This document shows, one piece after another, positions 58,480 to 64,000 of a stretch of DNA of 64,000 nucleotides. The notes beneath the pieces were generated by a model that saw only the letters and a program-made list of their open reading frames with translations, made no database searches and was not told the origin of the DNA. How positions within the stretch are numbered: the stretch's first letter is position 1; every line of letters starts with the position of its first letter. The position numbers and the translations under genes are program-made. Origin of the DNA: Daphnia carinata (Eukaryota; Arthropoda; Branchiopoda; Diplostraca; Daphniidae); assembly GCF_022539665.2 (NCBI RefSeq), contig NC_081333.1:10104971-10168970 (forward strand), in the 5' to 3' direction.

Positions 58480-60958
58480 TCACGCGAGATCATTCCGCGT
58501 TGTCGGGATGAACATGGGCACCAGTCCGCGACGATGACGATTTGAAGTGGGTATCGCATCCTTTTGCTCGTCCGTTCTCCTCACGCGCGGCCATCGACTG
58601 GCCTTTGATGTTCGTCGGACGCAGCGCGTGCAATTGTCGGATATGAGCCGCCGTTCTTCTTCCCGTTCAAAATGACGGCCGCAAAAATGACATCGAAAGG
58701 CTAACTCTCCAGTGTGTGACTGAAGATGGAGCTTTAACGCCGCCGTGCTACTGTAAAGCTGGTCACACTCTGGGCACTGGTACTTAACAGCCGTCGCATC
58801 CGCTTTCTCATTCGAAGGTTTGCCTAATGAGATGATCGTAATCCGTAACGAGATCATACCAAAACTGCACGCAACACTATAGCATACCTGATTGTTTAGG
58901 ATGTCGGACAGCCTGCGTGATACAAAAGCTCAACTTTAAGGCGGCATTTATAGGAACAAGAAACGTAAACTCATAAATATGATCTCCGACGATTCCATCG
59001 CTTGGCAACCGGCTCGTCTGAAACAGTTTTTTTTGTTTTTTTTTTAACATAGCAACGATTAATAAATACAACTCAGAAACATTCAAACCTGTGCGCTGAA
59101 AGTTGTTGCTTCAAAGCAAAAGTGGTACCGCAGCGGATGCATCGCGGAAGAAGGTCCGGATGATCCGACACGAAGTGATTTTTGAGGCTGGCTAAGTCGG
59201 TGAACTGCTTATAGCAATGTGGGCAAGATCGGAGTCGCACTGTCGCACCGTAGGAGCCGCGCTTTTTGGTAGCTACATCACGATGCTCTTGTGTGGACCT
59301 GTGTTTCGTTACTTCCGCTTTAGTACAAAAGCCTAGGTTACAGATCAGGCATCGATAACGAGTCTCGTCACTAGGCGCAGCTTGACAGCTGAAACGGTGA
59401 TGAGTAAACGACCAGTTTGATGATGTGCTGAAATCACAATAGGTACAAGAATAGGTTTGGCTGGAATATTGGGTCAGCATATCGGACGGAACGGCGTGAT
59501 CCAACGTCAGGTGTTTATTGAGCGCTATTCGGTAGCGGAAGTTCACTGGACTGTTTTTTGAACTACACAGGTGACAGTGAATTGGTTCCAGTTTGCTGGA
59601 CGATGAGCGCCACCGATTTATGAACAATTCGAACACAACTGAGGTGATTTTCCGATGCTAAATGAATTTTCATGCTGTCGTTATCCAGCTGGCCAATCCG
59701 ACACAAGCTGCAAAAAATATGTCCCTCCACCGCGGCGAACAGAATCGACGCGATCGCTCTCCAAATGCTGTTGCACTATTCCAATGAACTAAGTGTTGAA
59801 AGCAAAAAGGCAATTAAAGTGATGTCCAATGAAAAATATGATGATTAAAATACTTAATAGATCTGCATGACAATGACAATAAAAGCGACAGAGCCGACAC
59901 TGAAATGGTGCTTCCAACACAATCACGTGTATGTTCTCCAGAATGCAACTATCTCGAGCCGGATGCTTCCGGCAGCGGGAAACGTGATAGCGTGATACCA
60001 AATGCTTGCCGAAATGAGGTCTGGGTACCCAAACCGAGCAGGTGGGACAACGTTGAGCACTTCTTTCTGCCCTTTTCTTTTGCTTGTTTATCCACCATGG
60101 ATCATCGACATCTTCGTCATCTTGCAGAGCATCTATTTCTTGTTCAACTAAATCAACGCGCGCAACGTCCGGCTTATTGCGTCTCAGCCCGTACTTGGAA
60201 TCATCGGAGGTTGTCAGCTGTTGGGCAGTCCGTTTAAAATGTAGCTCCGACTGAAGATGTTTTCAAATACAACACGACCGGTCAAGCGACGATTGCACGG
60301 CTTACAGTGGTATTCGACCGAAGAGCCGGCCTTGTGGATGACGCGCGGCTTGAGACCAGGCATCCACTTACCTCGCGAGGGATAAGGTAGCTTAGTGGGT
60401 TGTTGGCTGGAAATGCATAGATCATCGCTAGTCGAGTCGGTCACCGTTTCATTTGAGAGGTTGACTTTCATTTCGGTGCTTGGAACTTCCAAATTGGCGA
60501 CCAGTTCTTGGGCTGCTGAAGGACGAGATGATGTCATTAGCCACTAAAGCTGAATTATCTGTAATATCTTCGTTGCTCGCCAATTCAGCAGCGGCTGAAT
60601 CATGGGATGAATTGAGATCAGTCGTTTCGACAACAGGGAAGTTCGAGTCATGTGGATCGTCAGTTTGCATTGATTCACTTCCGGATTTCAATGGGTCAGT
60701 GGAGGCGACTAGGGGTTCTGTGGACCGACGTGGGCGCTGCCGATTTGATTCAGTTCCTTTACAGCTCTGAAGTTCCAACAAGGAGAAAAAATCGTCAGCT
60801 CGCAGTGGTTCCTCGGCATTAATGTCATTTGCCCATGTGGTCGAGGAAACCATGCACAATCCTAAGTGACTCATAAAATCATCGGTTGCGTTATCGACCG
60901 ACAGGTCGGTCACCAGTGGGTTTTCGTTGACATGACGAGATTTGTAACATTCTTCCAT
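58480..60958 (-). CDS. Multi-C2H2 zinc-finger protein (with frame breaks)
   Basis: Probable nuclear DNA-binding protein read leftwards. N-terminal acidic/Ser-rich region from 60958 (MEECYKSRHVNEN). A U1-like finger near 60260 (YHCKPCNRRLTGR...KHLQSELH). Linker and SAQRCPTCSVWVPRPHFGKH (about 60005-60065) with YHVSRC, then FQCRLCRFYCHCHADL (about 59865-59912). HIFCSLCRIGQLDNDSMKIH (about 59665-59725). Fingers in 59073-59636 (IHCHLCSS, YSCTYCDFSTSSNWSFTHH, YRCLICNLGF, RSCPHCYKQF, PRCIRCGTTF). Last exons at about 58480-58850 (YQCPECDQLYSSTAALKLHL, FRCHFCGRHF). Single-base shifts are needed near 60490, in the A-run at about 60262, and possibly near 59640. The 5' end is close to the N block and may be missing. 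The gene is not assigned to a named family. Confidence 0.7.
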
Positions 60959-60991
60959 GTGGTTGGACTTAAGAAGAAAGAATTGGGTCTG

Positions 60992-61091
60992 NNNNNNNNN
61001 NNNNNNNNNNNNNNNNNNNNNNNNNNNNNNNNNNNNNNNNNNNNNNNNNNNNNNNNNNNNNNNNNNNNNNNNNNNNNNNNNNNNNNNNNNN
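60992..61091. other. Assembly gap (100 N)
   Basis: Second 100-base placeholder. Everything to its right duplicates the start of the window. Confidence 0.95.
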
Positions 61092-61510
61092 ATAATTTTA
61101 GATTCAATTTAAGTTTTTGGTCACAACAATTCAGGAGGAATCAGCATATGGAATTTTAAAGAAGCCGCCAATCCGCTTTTACATCTGCAGCCGAAGCTCC
61201 ACTGTTGCTCCTTCCGGCAAGGTTTTCCAAAATGTCCCCATGTAAAGTTGAGCTTGTTTAACACGACCATCGCTTATTCCATGTTTCTGACGTGATCCAT
61301 ATATTTTTTTAATACAGGCTTGCTCAAGTCTTAGCCAGATCAGTGGCATTTCCAGATGGACGCTTTTGAGATTGTTAGATTCGAGCATCACATGATGCCG
61401 GAATGCTACCTGACCTTCCAGGTGTAGGTAGTATAGAGGGAAAAGCTTCATCATTCGACACACCAATTTCTCGTCCAATAGTGTTAGTGCGACAATTCTC
61501 CTATTTAAGA
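61092..61510 (+). pseudogene. F-box/WD gene 3' end, second copy (damaged)
   Basis: Corresponds to about 1440-1865, with many one- to several-base insertions and deletions (for example AATTTAAG for AATTCTAAG, and altered bases around CTTCCGGCAAGG and CATGATGCC). The WD reading frame is lost. The density of small indels is much higher than in the sequence that follows. Confidence 0.7.
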
Positions 61511-62485
61511 GAGATCGTCGTTAAAGAAATTTTTAGAATCTTTTTTCAAAAGATTATGATTTGACTTTGTATTGCATGGGAGTATCTGCGTTCATTATTA
61601 TTCTAACAGTTGGCTCGTTGTAGTACTGATACTATTTTCCTCTTTACTTTGCATTATATGTTAGGAATTTTAATACACTCGATTAAGTGCCAATACCGTT
61701 TTAGTCATATTAGAAAACGTAAACCTATATATTGATTCAAGTTTATAGCAAAATACCTCATACACGGAAGCTTAGTTCTACATTTTACTGGGAAACCTCT
61801 GCTTTAACAGGTTCCTATTTCAGTATACGTTGAACCCTAATTAAATTTCCCTTAAGTAACGTTCATACATGATTTGATTATCTAGCCGTCGTTGATCTTA
61901 TGACGAATGAACTTGTAAAGAGATTTGAAATTAATATTGATGCAGCAAACTAGGTTGTTTGACTTTGCAAGGTTGCCAGTCGTTTCATAGTATGAATGAA
62001 CGCGTATTTTTCGGGCATTTCCACGTCGACAACTAAAATACTAAAAATATAAAAATCCTTATAGAAGACTTACTATACGTATTTTAAAATGAAATGTTTC
62101 CTTAAATATTGTTTTGCCCAGATTACGAAGCATTTTCGTAAAAAATTTATTAAATTTTTTCTAATTATGACTTGGGCAATGTTGGCTTTTTAGTCTACTG
62201 TCAAGTTGCAGAAACAGGATTTTGGTACTTTTGGTATGCTATCTTCTAGTCCATGAATTGGGTCATCTTTGATCGAACTAACCGGAAAGTATGACCCTAA
62301 TTGGAATACCTTAGAAGTTGTATGTTATAATTTAAGAGTAAAGTTTTATTAGTGTACTAAAGGTCGTATTTTGACGTTTTCCAAAGAAAACTACCTTCTA
62401 AATGGTTTACACTGTGGACTGTAGTGACTGAGATACAGTTGGGGGGGGGGGGGGGGTGGGGGGGGAGTTTATTTTTTTCTTAGCA
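61511..62485. other. Second copy of the F-box/WD - Sec24 spacer
   Basis: Nearly identical to 1866-2840. Indels cluster at 61640-61740. A poly-G block at 62441-62467 replaces the sequence TTTTTTCTAACTTCATTAATAA of the first copy. Confidence 0.85.
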
Positions 62486-64000
62486 ATGGCTTCCCAGCCT
62501 CCTGTTCAATATAATGTGATGTCGCCAGCAAGGCCTAATGTGACAGGAACTTCCCAACCACCCATACTTCAACGTCCAATAGCAAGTAATGGGATTGGAC
62601 AACCATCAACTGGTTCTCGATTTCCCGTGCCTGCAACATCAAATTCTGTTCCTGTGTTAGCCAACACAAATTCACAGTGGGCTAGACCCCCTGTTTCAAG
62701 CCAGTTTGCACCAAGTCTGATGAGTCAACCCAGTTTTACAGCAGGAGGTCAACAACAGTATAACCCAGCAATTCCTGGACAAAACTCACCAAGGCCTGTG
62801 TTGGAAACTCTGAGCTCAAGACCTCCCAGCAGTTCTTCAGGTATCTACTTTTGTGTCTGCATATTTTATTTAAAGAATGAAACTGCAAGAAAGAACAAAA
62901 TTGTGGTGTAATATTACCTCCATTAATTTGTCACACTTAAAGGTACAATTTTTGTTATTGAATTTCTTAGTTCATTTTCCCATAAACTTTTTTTAAAATG
63001 GACATTCAGTTCAGAAATTGGTCAATTTGTGCTTGTGCCAAATAACAGGATGTACTTGTTTTGAATCTAGTTTTATAAATTTTGCATTTTTTACTTCTGT
63101 TTTTCGTTTTCTGATAGAAAACTGATGAACAAGGTGTATCCACTACTTTTATCTGTCTTCTAAAGACATAGTTAGTTCTTTAAGGTAAATCAACAAAGAT
63201 TATTCTTTAAGTTAACAATTTTCTGTCTTAGCTTTAGGTCCCCCTTTGAACAGTTATCAAAGTGGTCAGTCCAACATTAATGGAAACTTGGGCCCTCCAT
63301 TGGCGAATGGTGTGAGAACCCCAACAGCTTATTCCGATGTTAACTACTCTGCCCCTGCGTCCAGCAGCATGGGATACTGCTCACCTGTAGGACCTCAATA
63401 TGCTTCACAAAATTTCATGCCGCCCCAGTTACACCCTGGAACAGGCCCTCCGATGGGGAGACCAGCTGGGCCCCGTACCTCAGCAACAGTATAATACTGG
63501 ATATCCAAGTTACTCATCAGCATCTGGTCAATTACCACCAATTTCTGGTATTCACACTCAGCAGGTTGTTAAAAACAAAAGTAGTTTTTTTTTTCAAATT
63601 TCCTCTCCGACCAATTAAGTGACAGAGTAGTAACTAACCATATTACTTCCGCAGCTAAGTTATCCTGCTGCACCTGTGTTACCTAATGCTCCAGTCAACC
63701 AATTTCAAAATTTTAACTCATCAATCGACAAGATGGCATCCCAGATGAATACCATGTCTGTAACTCAAACAGGATTTGACAAAATTTGGGTATGTCTTCG
63801 GTTCTGCATTAATGCCACGTTAGCTTCCTGTTGAATATTAACTTACCGACATTTATTTTTTGCTGAAGGGCCACGAAAACGTGGATTTACTCCAAGTGCG
63901 AAATATTTTGCCAGCTCAAGGTGTGGAAACTCCTCGTATCCGCCTTAGACAAGAACATTTAAATAATGTACATTGCAGCCACGACATCTTTCGCTGTACT
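62486..64000 (+). CDS. Sec24, second copy, 5' half (truncated by window)
   Basis: Matches 2841 to about 4360. The ATG and N-terminal Pro/Gln-rich exon are identical. In the next exon C6 has become C4 (CTGGGCCCCGTACC, about 63467-63480), shifting the frame after MGRPAG. A short patch at about 63700-63755 differs at about a dozen sites from 4060-4110, but still encodes similar residues (NQFQNFNSSIDKMASQMNTM versus NQFPNFNSTMDKMTSQMNSM). The remainder is almost identical, up to the window end inside the exon that follows GHENVDLLQV. It is a real tandem or segmental duplicate or an unmerged haplotype; see findings. Confidence 0.75.

Noticed and set aside
56639-58480. Minus-strand open frames left of the zinc-finger gene
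   Set aside because: No zinc-finger or other motif, and overlapping alternatives of equal length. Likely UTR or chance.
60866-61159. Open frame running through the second N block
   Set aside because: It spans undetermined bases and has no support.

Overview
This is eukaryotic, arthropod-type DNA, most likely from a branchiopod crustacean such as Daphnia. That is inferred from compact genes with many short GT-AG introns (about 50-90 bases), AT-rich spacers, an armadillo/beta-catenin whose terminal motif is the arthropod-like WYDTDL, and a crustacean-style mix of housekeeping genes with dispersed repeats. No database search was possible. Two blocks of exactly 100 N (17114-17213 and 60992-61091) mark scaffold joins, so order across them is not proven by the sequence.

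Layout. 1-1836: 3' part of an F-box/WD-repeat gene (+). 2841-7199: complete-looking Sec24 (COPII cargo adaptor, +). 7800-9080: minus-strand gene with a DUF1759 (Pao-type gag-like) domain. 9600-17113: four copies of an unrecognised multi-exon coiled-coil gene, two of them forming a palindrome of about 2.1 kb arms around a spacer with tRNA-like sequences. 17533-21892: minus-strand secreted or membrane protein with three immunoglobulin domains. 24596-27315: AIFM3-like Rieske/flavoprotein. 27398-27850: small minus-strand gene. 28211-30257: intact NFS1 cysteine desulfurase. 30300-47600: an unstable region holding a broken second NFS1 copy split over 12 kb, pieces of POLR3D and AIFM3, an ARL1 pseudogene, a 6-phosphogluconate dehydrogenase fragment, a GACGGGCA minisatellite, a HEPN-like ORF, a DHX37 fragment between inverted repeats, and a POLR3D copy that has lost its last exon to an NFS1 3' end. 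48312-52226: armadillo/beta-catenin. 54600-56150: a second block of the 'AAGCCCGA/GGCGCGCC' repeat family. 58480-60958: minus-strand multi-zinc-finger gene. 61092-64000: a near-identical second copy of the F-box/WD 3' end and the Sec24 5' half.

Functional themes. The intact genes are unrelated housekeeping and developmental genes: COPII secretion, Fe-S cluster biogenesis (NFS1), a Rieske-containing AIF-family oxidoreductase, Wnt signalling and adhesion (arm), and an Ig-type adhesion molecule. They are not an operon-like system. The interesting biology is structural: gene fragments repeatedly copied, joined and bounded by inverted repeats, and a palindromic array of an undescribed coiled-coil gene.

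Caution. Single-base frame breaks, several in homopolymers, occur in the Ig gene, POLR3D, the zinc-finger gene, arm and Sec24 copy 2. A poly-G run replaces normal sequence in Sec24 copy 2. Some 'pseudogene' features and the terminal duplication may therefore be sequencing or assembly artefacts.
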